A stretch of DNA of 64,000 bases from Pelagibacteraceae bacterium AG-337-G04 (GTDB lineage: Bacteria > Pseudomonadota > Alphaproteobacteria > Pelagibacterales > Pelagibacteraceae): contig QBZW01000010.1 of the NCBI GenBank assembly GCA_003282205.1, positions 1 to 64,000 of the forward strand. The letters are read 5' to 3'. The notes beneath the pieces were generated by a model that was given only the letters and a program-made list of their open reading frames with translations, ran no database searches and was not told where the DNA came from. Position 1 is the stretch's first letter. Every line of letters starts with the position of its first letter. Shown here one piece after another: positions 44,532-52,965 of the stretch. A program made the translations under genes and the position numbers.

Positions 44532-45194
44532 ATGGAAAACTTAATAAGACATCACAAACCTCAAAATTTTAGTGACCGTGTAGCATTAGGGTTTACTAAA
44601 TTTTTAAGATTTCTAGCTGATACATTCTTTAAAAAGAAGTATGGACATAGAGCAGTTGTTTTAGAGACGGTCGCTGCTGTTCCAGGAATGGTTGCAGGTA
44701 TGTTGCTGCACTTAAAATCATTAAGAAAGATGCAAGATGATAGAGGATGGATAAAAATACTTTTGGACGAAGCTGCAAATGAAAGAATGCACTTAATGAC
44801 TTTTATTCAAATTGCAAAACCTACTTTTATTGAGAGAATAATTATAATGATGGCACAATTTATATTTATACTTATGTACTTAATTATTTATCTATTATCA
44901 CAAAGAACAGCACATAGAATCGTTGGGTATTTTGAGGAGGAAGCAGTTATAAGTTATACAGAATATTTAAAAGAAATCGAAGAAGGAAAAATTGAAAATA
45001 TTAAAGCTCCAGAGATCGCAATAAATTACTGGAATTTACCACTTAATTCTAGGTTAAAAGATGTTGTTGAGGTAATCAGAGATGATGAAGCAGGTCATAG
45101 AGATGTAAATCATAGCTTTGCAGACATTTTAAATGTCAAAAAAAATGCTAAGGTAGTTAAAGAGGAGGAAATAAAAAAAAAAGAAAAAATTTAA
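44532..45194 (+). CDS. aox: Alternative oxidase (ubiquinol oxidase, cyanide-insensitive)
   Basis: Di-iron, membrane-bound enzyme that passes electrons from ubiquinol to O2 without proton pumping. 220 aa. Iron-ligand motifs are all present: LETVAAVPGM (Glu45), NERMH (Glu84, His87), FEEEAV (Glu near 136) and DDEAGHRDVNH (Glu186, His189). Two hydrophobic stretches (about 47-62 and 101-123) anchor it in the membrane. Sixteen bases before the quinone-reductase-like gene, likely co-transcribed. Confidence 0.93.
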   Translation: MENLIRHHKPQNFSDRVALGFTKFLRFLADTFFKKKYGHRAVVLETVAAVPGMVAGMLLHLKSLRKMQDDRGWIKILLDEAANERMHLMTFIQIAKPTFIERIIIMMAQFIFILMYLIIYLLSQRTAHRIVGYFEEEAVISYTEYLKEIEEGKIENIKAPEIAINYWNLPLNSRLKDVVEVIRDDEAGHRDVNHSFADILNVKKNAKVVKEEEIKKKEKI

Positions 45195-45209
45195 GACTTT
45201 AAGTCAAGA

Positions 45210-45818
45210 ATGAAAAAAATATTTATTGCTTACGGGCATCACAATACTACAAATTCATTTAATGCAGCTATAAGAGATACTTTCATCACAGAAGTTAAAA
45301 AAAATGGTTACGAAGTTGATTTAATAAATTTATTTGAAGAAAAAGAACAACTTCCTTTTTATAATCAAAATGTAAATCCACCACCACAATTAGTTCTAGA
45401 TTACCGTAAAAGATTAGAAGAATGTTCAGTTATGATGTTAATAGGAAGTTGTCATAATTTAAGATTAAATGCAATTTTGGAAAATTGGGTTGATTGGGTC
45501 CTTCATCCAAAATGGTTCTTTTCATATAGATCACTAGTTCCAGGTAATAAATACTTTAAAAATTATGGTTATCCAGTACCAGGAGCTATGAAAGGTAAAC
45601 TTGGTATTGTCTCAATTACTTATGGTGGTCCAATGATTACTTATCAAAATTTCTCAATTTTTGATAACATTCCATTCAGAAGAATAAAAAAAATTGTTTT
45701 TAAATTAGGTGGACTGAAAACAAAATATCTAAGATTTTACTCTGTCTTACCAAATATGGAGAAAGAAATTTTTGATAAACATATGGAAAAAGTTAAAAAA
45801 TTAGCAAGAAGTCTTTAA
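45210..45818 (+). CDS. Flavodoxin-fold NAD(P)H:quinone oxidoreductase-like protein
   Basis: 202 aa, cytosolic flavoprotein of the NAD(P)H dehydrogenase (quinone) / KefF-MdaB family: KIFIAYGHHNTTNSFNAAIRDTFITEVKKNGYEVDLINLFEE at the FMN side, then WVDWVLHPKWFFSY and GAMKGKLGIVSITYGGPM. Close downstream linkage to the alternative oxidase suggests a two-protein NAD(P)H-to-O2 bypass through the quinone pool (inference). Confidence 0.78.
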   Translation: MKKIFIAYGHHNTTNSFNAAIRDTFITEVKKNGYEVDLINLFEEKEQLPFYNQNVNPPPQLVLDYRKRLEECSVMMLIGSCHNLRLNAILENWVDWVLHPKWFFSYRSLVPGNKYFKNYGYPVPGAMKGKLGIVSITYGGPMITYQNFSIFDNIPFRRIKKIVFKLGGLKTKYLRFYSVLPNMEKEIFDKHMEKVKKLARSL

Positions 45819-45819
45819 A

Positions 45820-46263
45820 TTAATGACAAGCTTGATTATGCTTCTTTAGTCTCCAGTAGTTATATGGCCAAGGAGTTACGAACCCAACTGCTAACATTAT
45901 AGGCACAACCCACCAGGTAAGTATTGCTCCTCCTGTTAAAGCATAATCTGTAATATTCATTGCTACTTCCATACTAATCATAGAAATAAAACTCATACCT
46001 AAAGCTGTCTTCAAAGCTTTTTGAAATGTAAAATTTTGTTTAATTAATATAAATGTCTCTAAAATTATACTTGTTATCAAACCATTAATTATTGCCAAAA
46101 TCATAATACTTAAAACTGGGAAAGGAATTTTTGTTATTTGAAAAAATAATATTGTTCCGAAATCACCAATAGCACAACCTAATAAGCACCAAGCTGTATT
46201 CTTAGCACTTCTTCGCCAAGTATGTTTACATTTCCAATTAAGACTTAATGTTTCAGCACTCAT
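45820..46263 (-). CDS. DUF4396-like membrane protein
   Basis: 147 aa with four TM helices. WRRSAKNTAWCLLGCAIGDFGTILFFQ and the MEVAMNITDYALTGG plus WWVVPIMLAVGFVTPWPYNYWRL segments match the DUF4396 family, of unknown function (conserved Cys pair CLLGC; His-rich ends could bind metal). Convergent with the quinone-reductase gene at a 1-bp gap. Confidence 0.75.
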   Translation of the reverse strand: MSAETLSLNWKCKHTWRRSAKNTAWCLLGCAIGDFGTILFFQITKIPFPVLSIMILAIINGLITSIILETFILIKQNFTFQKALKTALGMSFISMISMEVAMNITDYALTGGAILTWWVVPIMLAVGFVTPWPYNYWRLKKHNQACH

Positions 46264-46264
46264 A

Positions 46265-46441
46265 TTATTTAGCCATATTTTCTTTTATACACGTTTTATA
46301 TTTAAATGTATCACGTTCAAAACCATCAAATAAACATTTTGATCTAACTTTTTGAAACTTAACATTATAATCTGCTGTTTCTTTTGTTGTTGTACAACCC
46401 GATATAAATAATAGTACAATCACGATTAGTAATCCCTTCAT
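46265..46441 (-). CDS. 58-aa putative lipoprotein
   Basis: MKGLLIVIVLLFISGC gives a lipoprotein signal with lipobox ISGC (Cys16). The mature 43 residues contain SKCLFDGFERDTFKYKTC, a paired-Cys motif similar in style to other small lipoproteins here. It is immediately upstream of the DUF4396 gene on the same strand, 1 bp apart. Confidence 0.6.
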   Translation of the reverse strand: MKGLLIVIVLLFISGCTTTKETADYNVKFQKVRSKCLFDGFERDTFKYKTCIKENMAK

Positions 46442-46673
46442 AAATACTGATATATATTAATTTATTAAAGTATTTGTGTATAAAATTGACGTATCTTAAA
46501 GAATGTATTTGTCACCAAGATACATAGCAAAAGCTATTGCAGCGCCCAATAAAATATATTTCATATATTAAGCTTATACCTAAAATAATCTGTGTTTAAA
46601 ATGTGATATTAGTTCATATTAATAACGAAATTAGAACCTAATTAAAACAAATCAATATCCTAGAAATAGAATC
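46442..46673. other. Start of a gene-poor stretch (46442-46869) holding only micro-ORFs
   Basis: The 428-bp stretch to 46869 has no normal-sized gene. The part described here holds a 22-codon minus-strand frame and AT-rich DNA with no RNA gene or hairpin that I recognise. Confidence 0.5.
46496..46564 (-). CDS. 22-aa possible membrane micropeptide
   Basis: MKYILLGAAIAFAMYLGDKYIL: one hydrophobic helix with short polar ends. No good ribosome-binding site. Reported because non-random hydrophobic composition and a clean start/stop fit a small membrane peptide. Confidence 0.25.
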   Translation of the reverse strand: MKYILLGAAIAFAMYLGDKYIL

Positions 46674-46814
46674 GTGAGATTATCCTTATTCTTTTTTCTT
46701 CATATAGTTGTTTTCGTGATCCTCTTAATTGTCCATCCACATGCACGAGCTAATGATGGTTGGACAATTGAAAGTCATAATAAATATTCGATTAATATAA
46801 TCAAAAAGTATTAG
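46674..46814 (+). CDS. 46-aa possible exported micropeptide (GTG start)
   Basis: MRLSLFFFLHIVVFVILLIV followed by HPHARAND: a signal-peptide-like N-terminus with ARA cleavage motif, leaving ~20 residues. GTG start; no strong ribosome-binding site. Higher GC than its flanks. Tentative. Confidence 0.3.
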   Translation: MRLSLFFFLHIVVFVILLIVHPHARANDGWTIESHNKYSINIIKKY

Positions 46815-46869
46815 ATATGTTTGTTGGAATGGAAGCCATGCTTATACTTAGTCTTTTTGGACTTATATT

Positions 46870-47769
46870 TTAATTACTTTTTTGAAGCTGATAAATAGAA
46901 ACATAATGTTTCTTTTTAGGTAATGGAATAATTACAGGTACATCTGTACATCTAGGCACTATTGATTTTTTTCCATAAATAATATTTGCATCATAATTTT
47001 CAAAGTTTGTTTCTGGATGAGGATTACCATCATTAATAATTGGCCAAGCATCACATGCTCTATAACCAAATAATATTAAAGGTCTTGATCCATTAGTATG
47101 ATTTAAGCCTGAGCCATGAATAGTTCGGCAATGAAAAAAAGCAACTGAACCTGCTTTTCCAGTTAAAGAAACTGATTTTTTTAAATTAATCTTATTTTTC
47201 TTAGTGTTTATTTTACCAACGAAGTAATTATCATTGCTATGATGACTAAATAGTTTTTTTCTATGAGAGCCTTTAATTACTTTTAAAGGACCATTCTTTT
47301 CGTAACAATCTTCAAGGTAAATACCTACTGTAATCAAATCATCATTTGTATGTGGGTAAAATGCAAAATCTTGATGCCATTCAACCAAACTACCTTTTTT
47401 CTTGTTAGGTAATTTAAAGTTTAACTTTCCAAGATGAAATCTGACAGTTCCACCTATAAGTTTTTTAACAATATCAATTATTTTTTTATTCCTTGATAAA
47501 TCATAAAATAATTTATTATTATTCTGAGGGTTATTTAATCTTAATATTTCTTTATTTTTTGAAGAGTTGCTATTGAATACAAAATGATAATTATTGTAAC
47601 TTTGTGTGCCACCTTGATTTATTATTTTTTTTTTACTGTTCTTTTCTTTTGTTACAATCTTATTAATAAGTGAATTTAACTTAAAGATATCTTTTTTTGA
47701 AATAAGTTCGTCTTTAAGTAAGAAACCGTTTTTTTTATAATGGTTTATTTCTTTATTGTTAATACTCAT
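46870..47769 (-). CDS. Phytanoyl-CoA dioxygenase (PhyH)-family protein
   Basis: 299 aa Fe(II)/2-oxoglutarate oxygenase of the PhyH family. Iron ligands fit WHQDF (His132, Asp134) and the distal His in RTIHGSGLNH (His218); NGSRPLILFGYRA has the 2-oxoglutarate-binding Arg (229). It is 23 bp after the L-fuconate dehydratase-like gene, so it may act on a related sugar acid or side product (inference). The substrate is unknown. Confidence 0.82.
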   Translation of the reverse strand: MSINNKEINHYKKNGFLLKDELISKKDIFKLNSLINKIVTKEKNSKKKIINQGGTQSYNNYHFVFNSNSSKNKEILRLNNPQNNNKLFYDLSRNKKIIDIVKKLIGGTVRFHLGKLNFKLPNKKKGSLVEWHQDFAFYPHTNDDLITVGIYLEDCYEKNGPLKVIKGSHRKKLFSHHSNDNYFVGKINTKKNKINLKKSVSLTGKAGSVAFFHCRTIHGSGLNHTNGSRPLILFGYRACDAWPIINDGNPHPETNFENYDANIIYGKKSIVPRCTDVPVIIPLPKKKHYVSIYQLQKSN

Positions 47770-47792
47770 AAAATTATTTTAATTAAATCATA

Positions 47793-49079
47793 TTAATTCC
47801 AATAACTTCCATTATTAAAATCAAACTCCTTTAAAGAACTTTCTTTAATTCTTACAGAATATCCAGGTTCAGTCGGAGTAACATAACCCCCTTTTTCAAT
47901 AATAGCTGGATTTTCAAAATGTTCAGAGCAACTTTCAGCATATTCACTTAGAGACAGATCGTTATTTGTTATAATAAACTTGTTAATTAAATTTAAGTGC
48001 TGTACATATTCACACAACCCTACTCCACCTGCATGGGGTATCACTGGAATATTATGTTTACTAGCCATTAATAGAACTGGAATAATCTCGTTAATGCTTG
48101 CAACTCTGCAGCTGTCTATTTGACAATAATCTAGAGATTTATTTTCAATAAATTGCTTAAACATTACTTTATTTTGGATCATCTCACCTGTAGCTAGTTT
48201 AACATCTGGATGGGCATTTTTAATTTTTTTAAATCCAATGATATCATCGGGATTTGTCGGTTCTTCGTAGAACATTATATCAAACTGTTTTAATTGACTA
48301 ATATACTCAATAGTTTCATTAACGCTCCATATTTGATTTGAATCGACCATTAATTTTTTATCTTTACCAATTATACTTCTAATTAATTGACATCTATGAA
48401 TATCTCTTTTTATATCTTGGCCCACTTTCATTTTAAAATGCGTCCATCCCTTTTTTAAATTTTCTTCAGCAAGTTTTGTCATCTTTTCATCAGAATAACC
48501 AAGCCAACCAACAGCTGTGGTATAAGCTGGAAAAATTGTTGTGCTTAGAGAGGATGTATTTTCAAGTAATTTTTTCTTATTTTCGTTAATAATTTCTTCT
48601 GCTTCTTTTTTTGTCAAAACATCATCTAGATAAGTAAAGGAAAGTTTATCAATTAAATCTTTTGTATCTAAATCAATAATATATTGCCACAAAGGTTTTT
48701 TATAATATTTAGAAATTAAATCCCAAATTGCGTTAAAAAAAGCAGCAGCTGCTAAATGGGTAACACCTTTTTGAGGACCAACCCAACGTAACTGGCTATG
48801 ATTTGTTACTTTTTCCCAGATTAATGAAATATCTTTTTCAATATCTGTTATCTTTTTGCCCTCAATAAATTCTTTAAAGTATTCAATTGATTTACAGCAT
48901 AAATCATTACCCTTACCAATTGTAAAAGTTAATCCTATACCAGTAAGATTCTGATCGTCAGTTTCGATTGTTACATAAGTTGCCGAGTAATCACAATCTA
49001 CATGAACTGCATCTGTACCAAGATTTTCTTTAGATGTTGGAAAACGTATATCTTGAGTATTAACCTTTAAAACTCTCAT
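47793..49079 (-). CDS. L-fuconate dehydratase-like enolase-superfamily enzyme
   Basis: 428 aa. Barrel catalytic pattern of the mandelate racemase/fuconate dehydratase group: FKMKVG (Lys216, Lys218), MVDSNQIWS (Asp246, Asn248), FYEEPTNPDD (Glu272), ATGEM (Glu299) and IPHAGG (His349). The N-terminus DIRFPTSKENLGTDAVHVDCDYSATYVTIET and the RWVGPQKGVTHLAAAAFFNAIWD segment match L-fuconate dehydratase closely; it would make 2-keto-3-deoxy-L-fuconate. No other fucose genes are in the window. Same strand as azlCD upstream and phyH downstream. Confidence 0.85.
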   Translation of the reverse strand: MRVLKVNTQDIRFPTSKENLGTDAVHVDCDYSATYVTIETDDQNLTGIGLTFTIGKGNDLCCKSIEYFKEFIEGKKITDIEKDISLIWEKVTNHSQLRWVGPQKGVTHLAAAAFFNAIWDLISKYYKKPLWQYIIDLDTKDLIDKLSFTYLDDVLTKKEAEEIINENKKKLLENTSSLSTTIFPAYTTAVGWLGYSDEKMTKLAEENLKKGWTHFKMKVGQDIKRDIHRCQLIRSIIGKDKKLMVDSNQIWSVNETIEYISQLKQFDIMFYEEPTNPDDIIGFKKIKNAHPDVKLATGEMIQNKVMFKQFIENKSLDYCQIDSCRVASINEIIPVLLMASKHNIPVIPHAGGVGLCEYVQHLNLINKFIITNNDLSLSEYAESCSEHFENPAIIEKGGYVTPTEPGYSVRIKESSLKEFDFNNGSYWN

Positions 49080-49089
49080 TTAATTAAAA

Positions 49090-49401
49090 TTATATTAAAA
49101 ATATAATAATCCAATATGAAAATAGTCCAGATAATATTGTAGCTATTACATTTCTTGAAAAATAACCAACTAATATAGCAACTATTGCACCAAAAATTTT
49201 TGGATCATTCATTTCAATAAATGTTCCGTAATCATTAATAAATATTCCTGGAAATATTATGGCTGGAAATACTGCTGATGGTACGTATGCTAATACTGCT
49301 TTTACTTTTTCTCCTAATAAATCTCGGTTTACTAAAGCAACCATAGTCATCCTCGTAAAATAAGTAATTATCCCCGCAATAATAATTGATAACCAGGTCA
49401 T
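49090..49401 (-). CDS. azlD: AzlD-family branched-chain amino acid exporter subunit
   Basis: 103 aa with four TM helices; WLSIIIAGIITYFTRMTMVALVNRD and VLAYVPSAVFPAIIFPGIF are typical of AzlD. Works with AzlC as a two-component exporter in other bacteria. Overlaps the azlC stop by 4 bases. Confidence 0.82.
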   Translation of the reverse strand: MTWLSIIIAGIITYFTRMTMVALVNRDLLGEKVKAVLAYVPSAVFPAIIFPGIFINDYGTFIEMNDPKIFGAIVAILVGYFSRNVIATILSGLFSYWIIIFLI

Positions 49402-50084
49402 TTTTTTAACCTCAAAACTAATGCAGCAACAAATAATGCTATTAAGGGTGAAATAATTATGTAAGATTTAAAAGGTGCATCAAAAAATAACAAAGAACTT
49501 AAACCACATGTAATCATAACTATTACGTGATCTAATTTTTTTAAATCTTGAACGACAATTGCAATAAAAGTCAAAGGCACTGCAAATTTTAACCCTAATT
49601 CCTCTGGTACAAATGAACCAAGAATTATTCCTGATAATGTTGCTAATTGCCAGCAAATCCAAAGAGTTGCTCCAGTTCCTATCAAATGATAATGAAGATA
49701 TGGTTCGGTTTTATTTTTTTGAAAGAACTTATTGGACTCTGCAAACCCTTGGTCTACTACTATATAGGATATTAATAACTTCTTAATAAAAGATAATTTT
49801 TCCAAATATTCAGATAAAACTGCTCCATACAATAAATGTCTTGAATTAATTACCCCTACTGAAGTAATTGCAATAAATGCGGATGCTCCACCTGAAAGAA
49901 GCTGTAAAAATACAATTTGAGAAGCACCGCCAAATATTATAATTGACATTGCATAAACTAATGTAGGGCTAAAACCTAGCTCAATACCAATAGCTCCACA
50001 TACAATTCCAAACGGAATTACAGAAAACATATGAGGCGCAACAGATAAAATTCCCTTTGTAATTAGTTGTTTTTTTGTAAGCAT
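49398..50084 (-). CDS. azlC: AzlC-family branched-chain amino acid exporter
   Basis: 228 aa with six or so TM helices. PFGIVCGAIGIELGFSPTLVYAMSIIIFGGASQIVFLQLLSGGAS and INSRHLLYGAVLSEYL match the AzlC family. First gene of the azlC-azlD-fucD-like-phyH run; starts 58 bp from the divergent glycosyltransferase gene. Confidence 0.85.
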   Translation of the reverse strand: MLTKKQLITKGILSVAPHMFSVIPFGIVCGAIGIELGFSPTLVYAMSIIIFGGASQIVFLQLLSGGASAFIAITSVGVINSRHLLYGAVLSEYLEKLSFIKKLLISYIVVDQGFAESNKFFQKNKTEPYLHYHLIGTGATLWICWQLATLSGIILGSFVPEELGLKFAVPLTFIAIVVQDLKKLDHVIVMITCGLSSLLFFDAPFKSYIIISPLIALFVAALVLRLKK

Positions 50085-50142
50085 TTAGATAGAGCAAACT
50101 ATATTATATTTTTTTTAAATAAAATCTTTAAATATCATTTAT

Positions 50143-51111
50143 ATGAAAAATATTCTTTTATATAATTCTGGTGGAGGACTAGGTGATTGCATCCAATTAT
50201 TTGATCTTATCACAAGTTTAAAAATAAAATTTAAAAATACTAAAATTTATTATTTAGGGGCACATGAAAATCATTTTCAAAATAGTTTAAAAGAATACAA
50301 TATTACCATTCCTACTTTAAATATGAATTTGCAATATTTTGGATTTAGATGGAATCATTTATTTTTAACTATTAAAAATCTTAAAAAAAACTCTATAGAT
50401 AAATTTGATCTAATAATAGATCTTCAGTCTAAAATTAGAAATACTTTAATCCTTAAAAGAATTCCAAGTAATTACTTTTATTCATCAACATTAAATTATT
50501 TTTTTTCATCACATAAAAAAAAATATTTAAATACAAAAAATAATTTAAATATAATACTAGATAATATTGGTATGTTAATAAATGAAGAAATTAATCATGA
50601 AGTTTATGATATTAATAATATTAATAAAAAATATTTTGAAGAGGCAAAAAGAATTTTACCTGAAAACAAGTATATTGGCATATCTCTAACGCAAGGTAAC
50701 ATTTATAGAAAAAAATCCTGGTCTATAATTAAATTCATAAATTTATCAAAGACACTTGAAGAAAAAGGATATAAGCCTGTGTTTTTTGTTAAAAAGGAGG
50801 AAAAAGATTTAATAAATAAAATTAAATCTGAAAATAACTCAGCTATTTTTCCTGAATTAAATACAAATATGTCTTGTCCAGCATTAGTAACTGCTATGGC
50901 AACAAGATTGGATAAAGCAGTTTCAATTGATAACGGTGTGATGCATATGATGGGGCTTGCAAATATTCCTATGATTGTATTATTTGGACCAACAAACTCA
51001 GAAAAGTTTGCACCCAAGATTGAAAATATTGATATCTTAGATTCAAAAATTCTTAATAAATCCGATGATATTGAAACAATAAGTGAAGAGGATGTTTTAA
51101 AATTTATTTAG
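50143..51111 (+). CDS. Glycosyltransferase family 9 (heptosyltransferase-like)
   Basis: 322 aa, GT-B fold. N-terminal SGGGLGDCIQLFDLI, and the C-terminal nucleotide-sugar-binding region GISLTQGNIYRKKSWS...FINLSKTLEEKGYKPVF and SIDNGVMHMMGLANIPMIVLFGPTN, typical of ADP-heptose:LPS heptosyltransferases. It probably adds a sugar to the outer-membrane glycolipid. Its 3' end overlaps the convergent gamma-glutamylcyclotransferase-like gene by 15 bases. Confidence 0.8.
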   Translation: MKNILLYNSGGGLGDCIQLFDLITSLKIKFKNTKIYYLGAHENHFQNSLKEYNITIPTLNMNLQYFGFRWNHLFLTIKNLKKNSIDKFDLIIDLQSKIRNTLILKRIPSNYFYSSTLNYFFSSHKKKYLNTKNNLNIILDNIGMLINEEINHEVYDINNINKKYFEEAKRILPENKYIGISLTQGNIYRKKSWSIIKFINLSKTLEEKGYKPVFFVKKEEKDLINKIKSENNSAIFPELNTNMSCPALVTAMATRLDKAVSIDNGVMHMMGLANIPMIVLFGPTNSEKFAPKIENIDILDSKILNKSDDIETISEEDVLKFI

Positions 51112-51501
51112 TGCATTTCTTAAATAATTAATATTTAAGTTACAATCTTTATAGCCTTGTTTTACTACATTAAGATATCTTTCTGTTGGATATCTAAATT
51201 CTGTTTTATTAACCATAATATAAGTCATCACTGTTTTATTGTAATAAGTAAAATAAAGTTTTTTGTAAAGAATTGGATAATCTTCATAGACATCTAGTTT
51301 TTTTTCATCACTTTTTGATATTTCAAATAAAGCTCCAGGTACTAAAGAATTTTTGCTCTTTTCTATATCAGCAGCTCTATATTTACTTCTAAAGTTTAAT
51401 TTGTAACCTTTTAGTTCGTATTTTTTTAGAAAAACAGAATCTTTACATCTCCGTTTCATTTGAAAAAGATTAAGATTACTTCCGTAAGCAAAATATAACA
51501 T
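51097..51501 (-). CDS. Gamma-glutamylcyclotransferase-like (AIG2/GGCT fold) protein
   Basis: 134 aa. FAYGSNL at residues 4-10 is the substrate-loop motif of the fold; GALFEISKSDEKKLDVYEDYP has the Glu expected to act as general acid/base. The substrate may be a gamma-glutamyl amine or peptide. Convergent 15-base overlap with the glycosyltransferase gene; one-base overlap with the CinA/MoaB-like gene upstream. Confidence 0.75.
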   Translation of the reverse strand: MLYFAYGSNLNLFQMKRRCKDSVFLKKYELKGYKLNFRSKYRAADIEKSKNSLVPGALFEISKSDEKKLDVYEDYPILYKKLYFTYYNKTVMTYIMVNKTEFRYPTERYLNVVKQGYKDCNLNINYLRNALNKF

Positions 51502-52253
51502 TACTCTAGTTCAACTATTTTAATATTTTTTGCTTTTACAAATTTAAGGATTAGTGAGTTACACAAGTTTATTTTATCTTGATCTTTTGATCTTAATACA
51601 ATTGATACACCTAATTTACCTTGTCTAAAAAAAGGATAACTTCCAATTTCTACATCTTTGTTATTGTCTTGAACATCAGTCAATGAACTCGCTATCTCAC
51701 TTTCGTAGGTCATTAAATTTATTGTTTTGCTAAGAATAGGGTCTCCACCAACTAATACATTTCCCAATCCACCTATCATTGCTTTTAATATTGATGGAAC
51801 ACCTGGAAGAGAAAAAACATTTTCTACATAAAATCCTGGAGCCCCACTTGTTGGATTTAAAATTAAATTAGCTGAAACTGGCATCTTTGCCATTTTTTGT
51901 CTACCATCATTAAAATTACCTGGTTCATAATATTTTTCTAGAATTGCAAATGCTTCTTTATGAAATCCATATTCAATATTAAAAGCTTTTGATATTGATT
52001 CTGCAGTAATATCATCATGGGTAGGACCAATACCACCAGTAGTAAACACATAATTGTATTTGACTCTTAACTCGTGCACCGTATCAATTATAGTTTGCTC
52101 AACATCTGGAATTACTCTGACCTCTCCAACAAAAATTCCAAGAGAATTAAGCCAAGTAGCCAATGTACTTGTGTTCAAATCCTTTGTTCTGCCTGATAAT
52201 ACTTCATTACCTATAATGATAATTGCTGAAGATATTTCTTTTTTATTAGTCAT
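51501..52253 (-). CDS. CinA N-terminal / MoaB-like molybdopterin-binding-fold protein
   Basis: 250 aa from the ATG at 52253 (MTNKKEISSAIIIIGNEVLSGRT); an earlier ATG at 52307 would add 18 unrelated residues and cross the start of divergent sfsA. GNEVLSGRTKDLNTSTLATWL and TGGIGPTHDDITAESISKAF are the conserved MPT-binding-fold motifs. CinA enzymes with this domain hydrolyse ADP-ribose or NMN-related compounds when a second domain is attached; that nicotinamide deamidase domain is absent here. Confidence 0.83.
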   Translation of the reverse strand: MTNKKEISSAIIIIGNEVLSGRTKDLNTSTLATWLNSLGIFVGEVRVIPDVEQTIIDTVHELRVKYNYVFTTGGIGPTHDDITAESISKAFNIEYGFHKEAFAILEKYYEPGNFNDGRQKMAKMPVSANLILNPTSGAPGFYVENVFSLPGVPSILKAMIGGLGNVLVGGDPILSKTINLMTYESEIASSLTDVQDNNKDVEIGSYPFFRQGKLGVSIVLRSKDQDKINLCNSLILKFVKAKNIKIVELE

Positions 52254-52275
52254 TTCTAAATATAAATAAAATTCT

Positions 52276-52965
52276 ATGAAATTTACCAACACTTTATTAA
52301 AAGGCAAATTACAACGGAGATATAAAAGATTTTTCGCAGATATAGAAGTAAATAATAAAACTGTTGTAGCGCATTGTCCAAATACGGGCTCTATGATGGG
52401 TTTATTAGATCAAGGAAATGAGGTTTGGATTAGTGAACACAATGATCCAAAGCGTAAATTAAAATTTACGCTTGAAATGATAAAAGTAAAAAAAAAAAGA
52501 ATAATTGGAGTAAATACTCATAGAGCGAATAGAATTGTTGAGCATGCTTTAGAGAATAAATTAATTAAAGAATTCAGTACAATTAAAAATATTCAAGCAG
52601 AATTTAAATATTCTGACGATACCAGATTTGACTTTTTATGTGATAAAAAAATACTAGAAGTAAAGAATACCACGCTGATAAGAGAAGATGATATTGCAGA
52701 ATTTCCAGATGCTGTCACATCTAGGGGTACAAAACACCTCCAAAAATTAAAAGAATCAATTAAAAAAGGATATAAGCCATATGTCTTATTTTTAACTCAA
52801 ATTCAGGGTATAAATAATTTTAGAATAGCAAATGATATAGACTCTACTTATTATAAAGAATATTTAGATGCTAAAAAATCTGGTGTAAGCTTTCTTGCTT
52901 ATAGATGCAGTTTAAATTCTAAAGAAATAAAAATTGAAAAGAAAATAAAAATTATAGATGAATAA
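52276..52965 (+). CDS. sfsA: SfsA family protein
   Basis: 229 aa. RRYKRFFADIEVNNKTVVAHCPNTGSMMGLLDQGNEVW and the C-terminal region RGTKHLQKLKESIKKGYKPYVLFLTQ are diagnostic. SfsA has a nuclease-like fold and was linked to sugar-fermentation regulation in E. coli; its true role is unclear. First gene of a long plus-strand run; overlaps map by 8 bases and starts 22 bp from the divergent CinA-like gene. Confidence 0.93.
   Translation: MKFTNTLLKGKLQRRYKRFFADIEVNNKTVVAHCPNTGSMMGLLDQGNEVWISEHNDPKRKLKFTLEMIKVKKKRIIGVNTHRANRIVEHALENKLIKEFSTIKNIQAEFKYSDDTRFDFLCDKKILEVKNTTLIREDDIAEFPDAVTSRGTKHLQKLKESIKKGYKPYVLFLTQIQGINNFRIANDIDSTYYKEYLDAKKSGVSFLAYRCSLNSKEIKIEKKIKIIDE

Noticed and set aside
46817..46873. 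18-aa frame MFVGMEAMLILSLFGLIF as an annotated gene
   Set aside because: Too short, no ribosome-binding site, and its stop overlaps the end of phyH; mentioned only in the micro-ORF finding.
52254..52307. Longer N-terminus for the CinA/MoaB-like protein
   Set aside because: It would cross the start of divergent sfsA and adds residues outside the conserved fold.
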